Of a DNA stretch of 64,000 bases, positions 1-8,396 are shown piece by piece. The position numbers and the translations under genes were made by a program. Each line of letters opens with the position of its first letter. The stretch's first letter is position 1. The notes under the pieces are model-generated. The model was given only the letters and a program-made list of their open reading frames with translations, was not told the DNA's origin and searched no databases. Source of the DNA: Lachnospiraceae bacterium (lineage in GTDB: Bacteria > Bacillota > Clostridia > Lachnospirales > Lachnospiraceae). The stretch is from positions 1 to 64,000 of the forward strand of contig JAILRO010000061.1 of the NCBI GenBank assembly GCA_024698145.1, in the 5' to 3' direction.

Positions 1-193
1 TAAGAGGTATATAACCTGCTTCAAACAAAATTCCAACAAGGAAATCACCCATGAGACCTGCACATGCAATTGTATATATCCATATTAACAACGCATCAAA
101 TATTTTTGTCAGTCCATATAAAATGATTTCCTTGTTTGAATCGTCCACTACTAGTCCATTGCTTTCAAATAAATGAAAAATTTTATTCTTCAT
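1..193 (-). CDS. agrB: AgrB-like peptide-processing membrane protease (5' part only)
   Basis: Only the first 64 codons are inside the window; the gene runs off the left edge. The protein starts MKNKIFHLFESNG, reaches a YGLTK segment and enters a hydrophobic helix (ALLIWIYTIACAGLMG), as the N-terminus of AgrB proteins does. AgrB is a membrane cysteine protease that trims AgrD at its C-terminus and forms the thiolactone or lactone ring. The catalytic His and Cys would lie beyond the edge and cannot be checked. The start codon overlaps the 3' end of agrD by 11 bases, which indicates coupled translation. The call rests mainly on this position directly after agrD. Confidence 0.75.
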   Translation of the reverse strand, partial: MKNKIFHLFESNGLVVDDSNKEIILYGLTKIFDALLIWIYTIACAGLMGDFLVGILFEAGYIPL

Positions 194-332
194 GATATTT
201 CCGCAATGAATTTAATTCAGGGCTTAATTCATCTTGATAAAAATGATATGCACATGTAGAGTTGACCGACAACTGTGCTATAATAACTGCAAAAGCACAT
301 AAGCCCTTTAAAAACTTTGTCTTAAACTTCAT
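183..332 (-). CDS. agrD: AgrD-like cyclic autoinducer peptide precursor (49 aa)
   Basis: A 49-codon gene with a strong ribosome site (GGAGGTGG, 5 bases before the ATG at 332). The peptide has a basic amphipathic leader (MKFKTKFLKG), a hydrophobic helix (LCAFAVIIAQLS), then NSTCAYHFYQDELSPEL and a charged tail ending KYHEE. This is the layout of clostridial AgrD: leader, short signal core with one Cys, acidic recognition tail. The ring Cys is residue 27. By family precedent the cyclic signal is probably the five residues C-A-Y-H-F, perhaps with an N-terminal tail; the exact cut sites are inference. It lies between agrC and agrB and overlaps agrB. The gene is short enough for length-filtered gene callers to miss. 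Confidence 0.9.
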   Translation of the reverse strand: MKFKTKFLKGLCAFAVIIAQLSVNSTCAYHFYQDELSPELNSLRKYHEE

Positions 333-349
333 ACCATCCACCTCCACTA

Positions 350-413
350 ATAATATATCACAAAAAATACCAGTATTATCAGGTTGTCAAAAAATGTTCG
401 ATTTTTGTCAAAA
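350..413 (-). promoter_or_regulatory. agrD promoter with LytTR-type direct repeats
   Basis: Read on the minus strand, TTTTGACAA occurs twice, exactly 21 bases apart (plus-strand 405-413 and 384-392), so the layout is 9-N12-9 with two perfect copies. That is the layout of AgrA/ComE/VirR-type LytTR operators. About 26-28 bases downstream lies a -10-like TATATT or TATTAT (350-357), without a good -35 at normal spacing, which fits an activator-dependent promoter. The inferred role is autoactivation of agrD-agrB by AgrA. The second repeat contains TTGACA and could also act as a -35. Confidence 0.6.
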
Positions 414-474
414 TTTGCAAAAAACTTATCAAAAAAATATAAGCAACATTACACCGTATTAGATTGAACCAACA

Positions 475-1734
475 TTATAAATACATAATAATATCTACAG
501 TATAAATATTTTTCTCAAAATTGACTTTCATTTCTCCATTATACTTATCAACAATCTTTTGCACATTTTTTATTCCTATACCATGCTTTCCAGACTCTCT
601 TTTTCTGCTTATAACAACTCCATTTTTTCTAATAACCTTACCGTCAAAATAATTCTTAACGCGAATAATGAATATGCCTTTATGTATGCTAAGACCTACA
701 AATAAATATCTTTCTTTTATTTTTTCAAGTGCCTCAATTGCATTATCCAGTAAATTTCCAAGCAACATTGTCATATCAAATTCAGGAATGACTGTACTGT
801 TAGGGACCACTATCTTTGTTTCAATAGTACAATCTAATTTATCCGCCCTATCCAAATAGTAATTCAAGATCGCATCCAATTCCTGATTTCCTGTTTTAAC
901 ATACTGTTCCGGTATAGATATATACTTCTGAGTATTCTTGATATATTGTTTTGCAGAATCACAGTCATTTTCTTCAAGATATGAATATATTAACAACAGA
1001 TGGTTTTTCATATCATGATTCAAAGAATCAATTATATCCTGCGATTGTTCTATAATTTGGAACTGTTTTTTATACATTAATATTTGTTCTTTCATTATCT
1101 GATGTTCAATTTCTTCACTATATACTTCATTTACCTTATTATGAAGCCAAAACGTGCTTATGTCTATAATACATATCATTATCAACAAAAGCATTACCGC
1201 AGTTTCATCCACAGTTGAAACACCCGACAATATATATATCAAAAAAATATTTCCTAAAAGTACTAACAGTATATTAATATAACTTTCTTTAGATATATAT
1301 TTGTTTTTATTTGGAACTATAAACCGCTCTAAAAATAATATTAACAATATTGTAATCAATGAAACGATAAGGTTTCCAAACAAAGCAATTTTATCTAATA
1401 TGCCTAAATACAAACATACTCTCCATACAATCTCATCAACAACTACCACAACCGCCACACTCGAAAAAACAGCAACTACCTTCCTAAGATATGACCCATT
1501 ATAAATAATAGATGTAGCTATCAGCAGCATTATAATCAGTGAACCCGAGGTAATATACATATTACCTATCAGAAAATATATGCCAAAATTTGATATCCAT
1601 GTTAAAAAATACACTAAAAATTTAAAATATTTATTAATATCTTTCTTATCAAGAAATATTTCAATTATCCTAAAATTTGTATAGACACTTAATATGTTCA
1701 AAACCGCACTAAATAACAATTCTATTATGGTCAT
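475..1734 (-). CDS. agrC: AgrC-like sensor histidine kinase (GHKL family)
   Basis: A 419-residue membrane histidine kinase that should sense the cyclic AgrD peptide. The first ~195 residues contain about six hydrophobic helices with no large extracellular domain, as in AgrC. A coiled linker (about 200-235) leads to the H-box NHDMKNHL at 239-246. The ATPase part has an N-box (GNLLDNAIEAL, about 328-338) and a glycine-rich KHGIGIKNV (about 390), typical of the HATPase_c_5 group. The start overlaps the end of agrA by 26 bases. The phosphate should pass to AgrA. Family identity is clear; the ligand is inferred from the adjacent agrD. Confidence 0.9.
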   Translation of the reverse strand: MTIIELLFSAVLNILSVYTNFRIIEIFLDKKDINKYFKFLVYFLTWISNFGIYFLIGNMYITSGSLIIMLLIATSIIYNGSYLRKVVAVFSSVAVVVVVDEIVWRVCLYLGILDKIALFGNLIVSLITILLILFLERFIVPNKNKYISKESYINILLVLLGNIFLIYILSGVSTVDETAVMLLLIMICIIDISTFWLHNKVNEVYSEEIEHQIMKEQILMYKKQFQIIEQSQDIIDSLNHDMKNHLLLIYSYLEENDCDSAKQYIKNTQKYISIPEQYVKTGNQELDAILNYYLDRADKLDCTIETKIVVPNSTVIPEFDMTMLLGNLLDNAIEALEKIKERYLFVGLSIHKGIFIIRVKNYFDGKVIRKNGVVISRKRESGKHGIGIKNVQKIVDKYNGEMKVNFEKNIYTVDIIMYL

Positions 1735-2452
1735 TTATCTTGCCCCACTCATTTTCTATAATCATTTCACTTAATTTGTCTCTCATGGAACGGCTTACCG
1801 GAACAACATCTCCATTAGTCATTGTTACACTATCCCTGCTGTATTCCGATACGTATCTCCTGTTTATTATATATGATTTATGAATTACGACAAAGCTTTG
1901 AGCCTTGAGATTAGGTGTCAATTCTGAAAGTTTCCCATAGAATTCTTTCGTTCCATTGGAAGTGACCATGCTGATTTTTCTTCCTATACTCTGAAAATAT
2001 AGAATTGCCTGCTCATCAATCTTGTAACATATTTTGCCTATACGATATTCAAAATAATTCTGTTTAACCATATATAATCTGCTATATTCGTCCATTATAT
2101 ATTCAACCTTCTTATAATCTATAGGCTTGAGAAGAAAATCAAACGGACGAATATTAAAGAGCTGCATGGCATAGTTTTCTTTAGACGACACAAATACTAT
2201 CTGCATGAAATCATTATGCATATCCCGTCTTATCATATTGCCGATATCAACCCCTGTTATATCATTTAATTCTATATCCAAAAACAAAAGGTCTATATTA
2301 TTTTCTTTCTCCAAACATGTAATCAAATCACGTGAATTAGTAAATGTCTGTATCTCTGCAACAGAACCGTTTGAATCCAGATATTCCCATATCAATTTTT
2401 CCAAATTGTGTGCAAACTGCTTATCATCATCACATATGCCTATGTTCAACAT
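1709..2452 (-). CDS. agrA: AgrA/LytTR-family response regulator
   Basis: A 247-residue response regulator and first gene of the agr unit. Residues 1-125 form a receiver domain: acidic pair DDD at 8-10, phospho-acceptor D59 in LFLDIEL, and a conserved Lys in FVSSKENY. Residues ~140-240 form a LytTR DNA-binding domain (YFQSIGRKISMVTSNG; FVVIHKSYIINRRYV). LytTR regulators bind paired 9-bp direct repeats spaced by 12 bp, and such a pair occurs before agrD. The ribosome site is AGGAGAAACCCA. The order agrA-C-D-B is rearranged relative to the staphylococcal agrBDCA operon. Confidence 0.9.
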   Translation of the reverse strand: MLNIGICDDDKQFAHNLEKLIWEYLDSNGSVAEIQTFTNSRDLITCLEKENNIDLLFLDIELNDITGVDIGNMIRRDMHNDFMQIVFVSSKENYAMQLFNIRPFDFLLKPIDYKKVEYIMDEYSRLYMVKQNYFEYRIGKICYKIDEQAILYFQSIGRKISMVTSNGTKEFYGKLSELTPNLKAQSFVVIHKSYIINRRYVSEYSRDSVTMTNGDVVPVSRSMRDKLSEMIIENEWGKINDHNRIVI

Positions 2453-2504
2453 TGGGTTTCTCCTATATACTTATACATATATCATTTCTTCAAATAATAC
2501 TAAT

Positions 2505-2534
2505 ATTATAGTTCTAATGCAAAATTACTGTCAA
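2505..2534 (-). promoter_or_regulatory. Promoter of agrA
   Basis: On the minus strand a perfect -35 TTGACA (2529-2534) is followed after 18 bases by a perfect -10 TATAAT (2505-2510), about 50 bases before the agrA start. It looks like a housekeeping sigma promoter, so agrA-agrC is probably expressed constitutively while agrD-agrB has its own repeat-bearing promoter. Confidence 0.75.
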
Positions 2535-2587
2535 GAATAATTAAACATCAGGCAGGTAGTTATTATTTCGCTTAATTAAAAACAAAC

Positions 2588-2616
2588 TTGTATAATTCAG
2601 ATAAGTAATGTATAAT
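2588..2616 (+). promoter_or_regulatory. Promoter of the chemoreceptor gene
   Basis: TTGTAT (2588-2593), a 17-base spacer and TATAAT (2611-2616) precede the MCP start by about 60 bases. It is divergent from the agrA promoter. No flagellar sigma-28 type element was recognised. Confidence 0.6.
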
Positions 2617-2676
2617 ATTGTACAAATATTTACTTAAGTTTTATGAAAACTTAACATACAACGAGGAGGTTACTAT

Positions 2677-4425
2677 ATGAAAAAACTATTTCAGAAGTCA
2701 CATCTTTCATTTCTGGTGTCGCAGTTAATGCTCGTGACACCGGCAATCATATGTCTTATCGTATGCATTGTCTTTTTCTCTATGAGAGTCAGTTCCACCT
2801 ACAAAGACTCTCAAGAGATGTATTACAACACGCTGTACCAAATTAACACTACTTTGCTTAATGCAGACAGAGATTTCTATCAGGCACAGATTGCTGCGGT
2901 AAACTACCACTCAGTTTTCAATATGCAGGGTGCCGAGGAATACAGTGTTACGCAGCTAGATGCTTTCAACGAGAACAAAGATCAGGTTCTTGACAGACTT
3001 AACACTTCCAATGACATTGCAAAAGAGTATGACAAACTTTACACCGGACTTACAGCTGAAAACGGTAACACTTACCAAGCAGCATATGACAAGTTCAGTG
3101 AGGTCTACAACAGGTGGTTAAGTGATTACAACTTTGATAATGACGAGGGTGATCAGGCAACCTTTACAACAGATTTTGAGGAAGCAAGAAGTTACATTTC
3201 GGATATGACCGATGTCGTAGAAGTATGGGCTAAAGAAGAAGATGCAATTCTTAAAAAGCAACTTCAAAAAAGTGTAACAACAATAATTATTATTTTCGCA
3301 ATTATTTCAATAATCCTTGTCATTGCTGTAGTATCAACAGCTAAGGCCATGGCAGACGGAATCAAGCGTGTTGCCGTATCTATTGATGGAATGGCAGAAG
3401 GAGACTTCGTAACTCCTATAGACAGAGATAGTCCTATTAACGAGTTTGTTGACATCGCAACTTCGGCAGATGACATGAGACTTAAAATGCAAGCAGCATT
3501 GCTTGATGTTGCATCATATGCAAAAGATGTTAACGAAGGTGCTGCCACAACAGAGAAAAGCGTTGAGGACAGCCAGAAAATGTCTAAAGATATCAATCAG
3601 GCAGTTGAAGATATTGCAAACGGCGCAACTTCAATGGCTCAAGATGTACAGAATACATCAGGACTTACAGTTAACATCGGTCGTTCAGTTGAATCGGTTC
3701 TTTCATCAACCGAAACAAATACAGAGAACGGCAAAACAGTATTTAAAAACTCTGAAGCAGTTAAAAAACAGCTTGAGGGTGTTAAGAAATCCGGTGCTCT
3801 TACCACCAACATGGCAGAGCAGGTTGCACAGTCAGTTAATGAAACTGCAGACCTTGTAAATGAAATCAGTAGCGCTGCTGAAGCAATTATCGGTATTGCA
3901 AGCCAGACAAACCTTCTTGCACTTAATGCTTCTATCGAGGCTGCAAGAGCCGGTGAAGCCGGAAGAGGATTTGCCGTTGTTGCAGAGAGTATCAAGAATC
4001 TTGCTGAAGAATCAGATACAACTGCAAAGAAGATTACAGATATGCTTTCACGTATTGTTGAACTCTCTGACAGAAACAGAAATCTTACCAATCAGATTGA
4101 ACAGGCAACACAGAATGAAGCAAAAGATCTCGAGAAGATGGTTGAGGCCTTTGATGAAATGATGGTTCTTTTGAAGCAGACAGAAGAAGGCAACCAGAAC
4201 ATATTAAAACTTATGGAATCACTCAATTCAGACAAAGATTCCGTTATGGTATCCGTTGACTCATTGTCAGCAATCTCTGAAGAGAATGCCGCATCTACAG
4301 AAGAAACTTCTGCAATCCTTGTTCAGCTTACTGAGTACATGCAGACAATCGTCGAGCAGGCAAATACACAGAAAAGAGCAGCTGACGGACTTCAGGAAAG
4401 CATTTCCAAGTTCACGGTTGAGTAA
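2677..4425 (+). CDS. Methyl-accepting chemotaxis protein
   Basis: A 582-residue chemoreceptor that carries an extracellular signal to CheA/CheW. A first membrane helix (about 15-32) is followed by a mostly helical outer domain of ~160 residues resembling a four-helix-bundle sensor. A second membrane helix lies at about 200-222, then a HAMP region ([20 protein letters not shown]). The cytoplasmic coiled coil has the conserved tip sequence [20 protein letters not shown]. There is no C-terminal CheR-tethering pentapeptide. It is monocistronic, with a GAGGAGG ribosome site, its own promoter and a terminator 10 bases after the stop. The ligand cannot be predicted. Confidence 0.95.
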   Translation: MKKLFQKSHLSFLVSQLMLVTPAIICLIVCIVFFSMRVSSTYKDSQEMYYNTLYQINTTLLNADRDFYQAQIAAVNYHSVFNMQGAEEYSVTQLDAFNENKDQVLDRLNTSNDIAKEYDKLYTGLTAENGNTYQAAYDKFSEVYNRWLSDYNFDNDEGDQATFTTDFEEARSYISDMTDVVEVWAKEEDAILKKQLQKSVTTIIIIFAIISIILVIAVVSTAKAMADGIKRVAVSIDGMAEGDFVTPIDRDSPINEFVDIATSADDMRLKMQAALLDVASYAKDVNEGAATTEKSVEDSQKMSKDINQAVEDIANGATSMAQDVQNTSGLTVNIGRSVESVLSSTETNTENGKTVFKNSEAVKKQLEGVKKSGALTTNMAEQVAQSVNETADLVNEISSAAEAIIGIASQTNLLALNASIEAARAGEAGRGFAVVAESIKNLAEESDTTAKKITDMLSRIVELSDRNRNLTNQIEQATQNEAKDLEKMVEAFDEMMVLLKQTEEGNQNILKLMESLNSDKDSVMVSVDSLSAISEENAASTEETSAILVQLTEYMQTIVEQANTQKRAADGLQESISKFTVE

Positions 4426-4435
4426 CCCATTAACT

Positions 4436-4472
4436 TCAAAAACCGTCCCATTCATATGGGACGGTTTTTTAT
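4436..4472. terminator. Bidirectional terminator between the MCP gene and nth
   Basis: A 12-bp perfect stem AAAACCGTCCCA / TGGGACGGTTTT with a 6-base loop is flanked by A-rich and T-rich tracts, so it can stop convergent transcription from both sides. Confidence 0.9.
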
Positions 4473-4481
4473 TACCACTTT

Positions 4482-5117
4482 TTATATTCCTATTTTTTTA
4501 CATACATCTTTAAGACAACATTTATCACAATAAGGCTTTGTTCTTGCTGTACATATCTCTCTTCCATGATACACAATTCTATGACAAAAATCGCTGCCCT
4601 CTTCAGGGGGTATAAGCTTCCATAATGCCATTTCCACCTTCTTGGGGTCCTTGATTCCATCTACAAGTCCCAACCTGTTAACAAGGCGAATACAATGTGT
4701 ATCGGTCACAATAGCCGGCTTCCCGAAAACATCACCCATGATAAGATTGGCACTTTTTCTTCCGACTCCCGGAAGTTTTAACAGTTCATCAAAATCCTCC
4801 GGCACTTTTCCGCCATAATCAGCCTGTAGCATTTTCATACATGCGGATATATCACGCGCTTTACTTTTGCCAAGTCCGCAAGGTTTAACAATACTTTCTA
4901 TATCATCAACCTGCGCCCCTGCCAAAGCCTTTACGGACGGATATTTCTCAAACAAATCCTTAACGACAACATTTACCCTGGCATCCGTACATTGTGCCGC
5001 AAGCCTGACACTGACAAGAAGTTTCCACGCATCATCATAGTCAAGTGTGCAGTCTGCATCAGGATACTCCGTTTTAAGCAACTTAATTATCTCTAATGCT
5101 CTCTGTTTTTTTGTCAT
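4482..5117 (-). CDS. nth: Endonuclease III (base-excision DNA glycosylase/AP lyase)
   Basis: A 211-residue endonuclease III, which removes oxidised pyrimidines and nicks abasic sites. The helix-hairpin-helix LPGVGRKSANLI carries the catalytic Lys, and the catalytic Asp is in VTDTHCIRLVNRLGL. A C-terminal cluster of four cysteines should bind 4Fe-4S, but the first spacing reads C-X7-C-X2-C-X5-C, one residue longer than the usual C-X6. Ribosome site AGAGGTTACAT. It is the last gene of a run from the EcsC-like gene, 18 bases after the lipoprotein gene, and ends at the bidirectional terminator. Confidence 0.95.
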   Translation of the reverse strand: MTKKQRALEIIKLLKTEYPDADCTLDYDDAWKLLVSVRLAAQCTDARVNVVVKDLFEKYPSVKALAGAQVDDIESIVKPCGLGKSKARDISACMKMLQADYGGKVPEDFDELLKLPGVGRKSANLIMGDVFGKPAIVTDTHCIRLVNRLGLVDGIKDPKKVEMALWKLIPPEEGSDFCHRIVYHGREICTARTKPYCDKCCLKDVCKKIGI

Positions 5118-5135
5118 ATGTAACCTCTAAACGCC

Positions 5136-6242
5136 TTACTCCGCTTCATCACTTTCAGTTTCTTCAGATTCAGTTTCTTCAGATTCTTCATTGTCGTCTT
5201 CGACAACACCGCCTTCATAAGCTGCAAGATATTCTTCTTCAGATACCTCTGTAAGTTTTGCATTATCATAAACAAAATTGCAAAGCTTATCCATCAAAAG
5301 ATATTCTTTAATACTGTCTTCTCCATATTCTTTAATGAAGGCATCTGCGCTTTCACATTCGTAATCGGCATAGCTTTGTTCGGCAAATTCTTTTACCTCT
5401 TTGTCAGAGATTTCAAGTCCTTCCTTCTTTGCAATAGCCTCCACTACCTGTTTCTCATGGATTATTCCCTCAATGTCTGTTTTCTTTGTTTTGTCGTCTA
5501 TGCCCATCATTTCCTCATAGTCTTTGAGTTCCATGCCATACATTGAAGCCATATTCTCGTTGTTTGCGTCATACTCTTCCTGACATTTCTTGTAAAGCTC
5601 CTTTGAGTAACTGCCAAACTCGGAATTATCAATTACCTCCTGTAAAATCTCTGTAAAGCATTCATACTTATATTCATCTTCTTTCTCGGCATATAACTGT
5701 TGCTTCAAATCCTCCTCGTAAGCAGCCACGCTGTCAAAACCAAGATTCTCCTTAACAAAATCATCATTATATTCCGGTAATATCTCTACCGATATTTCAT
5801 TAACCGTAAGCTCTATAGTTGCCTCTTTTCCAACAAGGTCTTCTTCTGCATATTCTTCGGTCAATTTGGATGTTACTGTTGTTGACTCACCTGTTTTCAT
5901 TCCAACGATGGCTTTTTCCACTTCAGGATAAAGATACTCATCACCAACACAAATATCCTCTTCTTCTCCGGATAAGTCTTCGTCATACTCACCGTCCACT
6001 GTTACTTTATATGTAATATTTACATAATCACCATTCTTGGCACCTCTGTCGGTAACAGGGTCATACTGTACATAATCATAAAGCATTTCATCTACGGCGC
6101 CACTTACATCTTCATCTGTTATTTCAAAGACAACCTTCTGTCCTTCCAATCCTTTATATTCTGCTAGTTTCAACTTTCCGCAACCGGTAAGACCAATCGC
6201 CATAATTGCAGCCATAAGAACCAATCCAATATTTTTTCTCAT
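5136..6242 (-). CDS. Trigger-factor-like peptidyl-prolyl isomerase lipoprotein
   Basis: A 368-residue protein with a lipoprotein signal (LTGC, lipidated Cys21). A FKBP-like insertion domain follows (GDYVNITYKVTVDGE, EKAIVGMKTGES), then a helical region like the trigger factor C-terminal arm (LPEYNDDFVKENLGFDSVAAY...). The ribosome-binding N-terminal domain of true trigger factor is missing. The predicted place is the outer face of the membrane, as a chaperone or foldase for exported proteins, comparable to PrsA in role. The tail is highly acidic (EESEETESEETESDEAE). It sits 18 bases from its neighbours on both sides in an apparent operon. Confidence 0.8.
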   Translation of the reverse strand: MRKNIGLVLMAAIMAIGLTGCGKLKLAEYKGLEGQKVVFEITDEDVSGAVDEMLYDYVQYDPVTDRGAKNGDYVNITYKVTVDGEYDEDLSGEEEDICVGDEYLYPEVEKAIVGMKTGESTTVTSKLTEEYAEEDLVGKEATIELTVNEISVEILPEYNDDFVKENLGFDSVAAYEEDLKQQLYAEKEDEYKYECFTEILQEVIDNSEFGSYSKELYKKCQEEYDANNENMASMYGMELKDYEEMMGIDDKTKKTDIEGIIHEKQVVEAIAKKEGLEISDKEVKEFAEQSYADYECESADAFIKEYGEDSIKEYLLMDKLCNFVYDNAKLTEVSEEEYLAAYEGGVVEDDNEESEETESEETESDEAE

Positions 6243-6260
6243 CAGTTTATCTCCTTTATC

Positions 6261-8360
6261 TTAATTTGCTTTATCTAATCTAGCATGATTGTTATCAAAA
6301 GTAAAGAAAAGGTCATACCACTCTTTCCTTGTAAGTTTGATGTTCATAGCCGAGCACATTTCTTTAACGTGTTCTGCAGAATTAGCTTCAATCATAATCT
6401 GCATATTCGCCGGATTTCTAAGAACCCATGCAAGAGCAACCACTTCGCCGGAAACACCGTATTCCTTGGCAATTTTATTAAGAACCTCCAACATATGTTG
6501 TCTATCTTCCTTAACAATTGTATCTACTGCCTGCACCGTTATATCCTGAAGCTTGCAGAAATCAACAATCTCCATTGTCTTGTTGATATCTGTCTCTGTT
6601 GATAAACCACAAGATAATCTTTCAAGAAGTATAGAGTCCTTACAGGATGCCTGTAACAGTTTCATCTGATCGATTGAAAAACCACTCACTCCAAACTGAC
6701 GAACCTTGCCACTCTTCTGCAAATAAGAAATTGTATCAGCAATCTCATCCGGATCCATAAGATAATCAGATTTTCCAAGCATTAACAAATCGATGCAGTC
6801 AACATTTAACCTCTTCAAACTGTCATCAACAGAAGAAACCATATAAGCCTTTGAGAGGTCGTAATAACCTTTATGATTACCGCACTCCGTCTGTATTCTC
6901 ATACGTTGGCGCATACCTTTATTATCGGACAATATTTGTCCAAATATCTCTTCGCATCTGCCATCACCGTAAGACGGAGAATTGTCAAACATCGTTATTC
7001 CACTTTCGAGTGCGCAATCAACAACTCTTAATGCTTCATGATAAGAAAGCTTATCGAAATTTTTACAACTTAATGCAAATCTGCTTGCATCCATATCAGA
7101 ATTACCAAGACGCATCGCCATTTGTCCGCCAAGTGGTTTAGTACCTGTACGAACAAAACCGATCTTACCTGCCACTTTATTGGCCATTCTCATGAGAATA
7201 TTCCTATGATTCTTGATAACATGATAGTAAATGTTTTCCACCTTAGCAGCGAACTCCTCCGTAGAGAACTTCAAAACACTGTTTATAGCATTGGTTCTGT
7301 AATCAATTCCTGTACCATTGTATAATACGGCATCCATTCCCTTTGCAAAAGAATCAACATCCTCATACTCATAGCCGTTTTCCCCGTTTAACAATACGCC
7401 ATCAAGGCAATCATCTTTTCTGACAACCAGCGCAACTCCCGAGGCCAGCGCTTCAATGTATGTAAGCCCCTGCGTCTCACTGGTAGATGCGGAAACAAAC
7501 ACATCGCCGAGCTGATAGTAATGATTAATCTCATCCCAAGGTTTAGCACCTGCAAAAATCATACTCTTTTTGTGTTTCAACCCTTTTGCCTTACGTTCCA
7601 ACGCACCCTTGTAAGGTCCATCACCTACTATCAAAAATGTCACATCATTATGCTTTTCCATATAAATATCAAGGTATTCCATTACCTCATCGATATTCTT
7701 TTCTTCGGATACACGTCCAAGTGACAAAACAACTTTATTTCCCTTCGGGATACCGAGAGAACGCTTGAGTTTTTCCCTCTCTTCGTCTGTATCCCACTCT
7801 TGAAACTTCGTCAAATCAATACCGGTAGGAATAATATTAATATCAGGCTTAACACCGTAGTGCCTCATAAGTGTAGCAACTTTCTCTGTCGGCACTATCA
7901 ATTCCTCTGCGCCACGAACACTGAATTTGCTGTAGGTTCTCGCAAACTGCTTGGCACGTTTCTCACTGGATATATATTTTTTCAGATAATGAGTATAATC
8001 TTCGTATATTGTATGATATGTATGAACTACCGGAATAAATAGTTCTCTTGCCATTATACGACCAAACAATCCAATTCCGAACTCTGTGTTAGTATGGATA
8101 ATGTCCAATTTCATCTTGTGAATCTTAAGCGCAATCTTCGGATGATACGGCATTCCAATTCGTCTTTCAGGCACCATCGGTGCAGCCTTTGAAGGCACTC
8201 TGAAAACTCTGTCATCTTCGTCGATTACACCCGGTGTTTTGGTAGTTATTACATAGACATTATGACCTCTTTTTTCCAACTCCTGCTTCAAAAGATAGAC
8301 AGAATTGGCAACACCATTTAGTTCCGGATAATATGTGTCTGTAAACAAACCAATATTCAT
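6261..8360 (-). CDS. GT4 glycosyltransferase fused to an aldo/keto-reductase-like domain
   Basis: A 699-residue two-domain protein. Residues 1-385 are a GT-B fold family 4 glycosyltransferase (FTDTYYPELNGVANSVYLL at the N-terminus; EX7E motif E295-E303), close to bacterial diacylglycerol glucosyltransferases. Residues ~412-690 resemble YdhF-type aldo/keto reductases: FDNSPSYGDG with D459 and Y464, then SSVDDSLKRLNVDCIDLL and GKVRQFGVSGF. The catalytic Lys is replaced by Glu492 (IQTECG) and the catalytic His by Gly529 (LMLGKSD), so this domain is probably not a working reductase. The reading frame is continuous. A role in membrane glycolipid synthesis is inferred from the first domain only. 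Ribosome site AAGGAGAGAT. Confidence 0.85.
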   Translation of the reverse strand: MNIGLFTDTYYPELNGVANSVYLLKQELEKRGHNVYVITTKTPGVIDEDDRVFRVPSKAAPMVPERRIGMPYHPKIALKIHKMKLDIIHTNTEFGIGLFGRIMARELFIPVVHTYHTIYEDYTHYLKKYISSEKRAKQFARTYSKFSVRGAEELIVPTEKVATLMRHYGVKPDINIIPTGIDLTKFQEWDTDEEREKLKRSLGIPKGNKVVLSLGRVSEEKNIDEVMEYLDIYMEKHNDVTFLIVGDGPYKGALERKAKGLKHKKSMIFAGAKPWDEINHYYQLGDVFVSASTSETQGLTYIEALASGVALVVRKDDCLDGVLLNGENGYEYEDVDSFAKGMDAVLYNGTGIDYRTNAINSVLKFSTEEFAAKVENIYYHVIKNHRNILMRMANKVAGKIGFVRTGTKPLGGQMAMRLGNSDMDASRFALSCKNFDKLSYHEALRVVDCALESGITMFDNSPSYGDGRCEEIFGQILSDNKGMRQRMRIQTECGNHKGYYDLSKAYMVSSVDDSLKRLNVDCIDLLMLGKSDYLMDPDEIADTISYLQKSGKVRQFGVSGFSIDQMKLLQASCKDSILLERLSCGLSTETDINKTMEIVDFCKLQDITVQAVDTIVKEDRQHMLEVLNKIAKEYGVSGEVVALAWVLRNPANMQIMIEANSAEHVKEMCSAMNIKLTRKEWYDLFFTFDNNHARLDKAN

Positions 8361-8396
8361 TATTTATATCTCTCCTTCTGTTTTGTAGATATCACT

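Noticed and set aside
262-462. Plus-strand 66-codon frame opposite agrD
   Set aside because: No ribosome site, and it is antisense to a clear agrD gene and its promoter.
3503-4162. Other-frame open stretches inside the MCP gene
   Set aside because: They follow the codon periodicity of a well-supported gene and lack ribosome sites.
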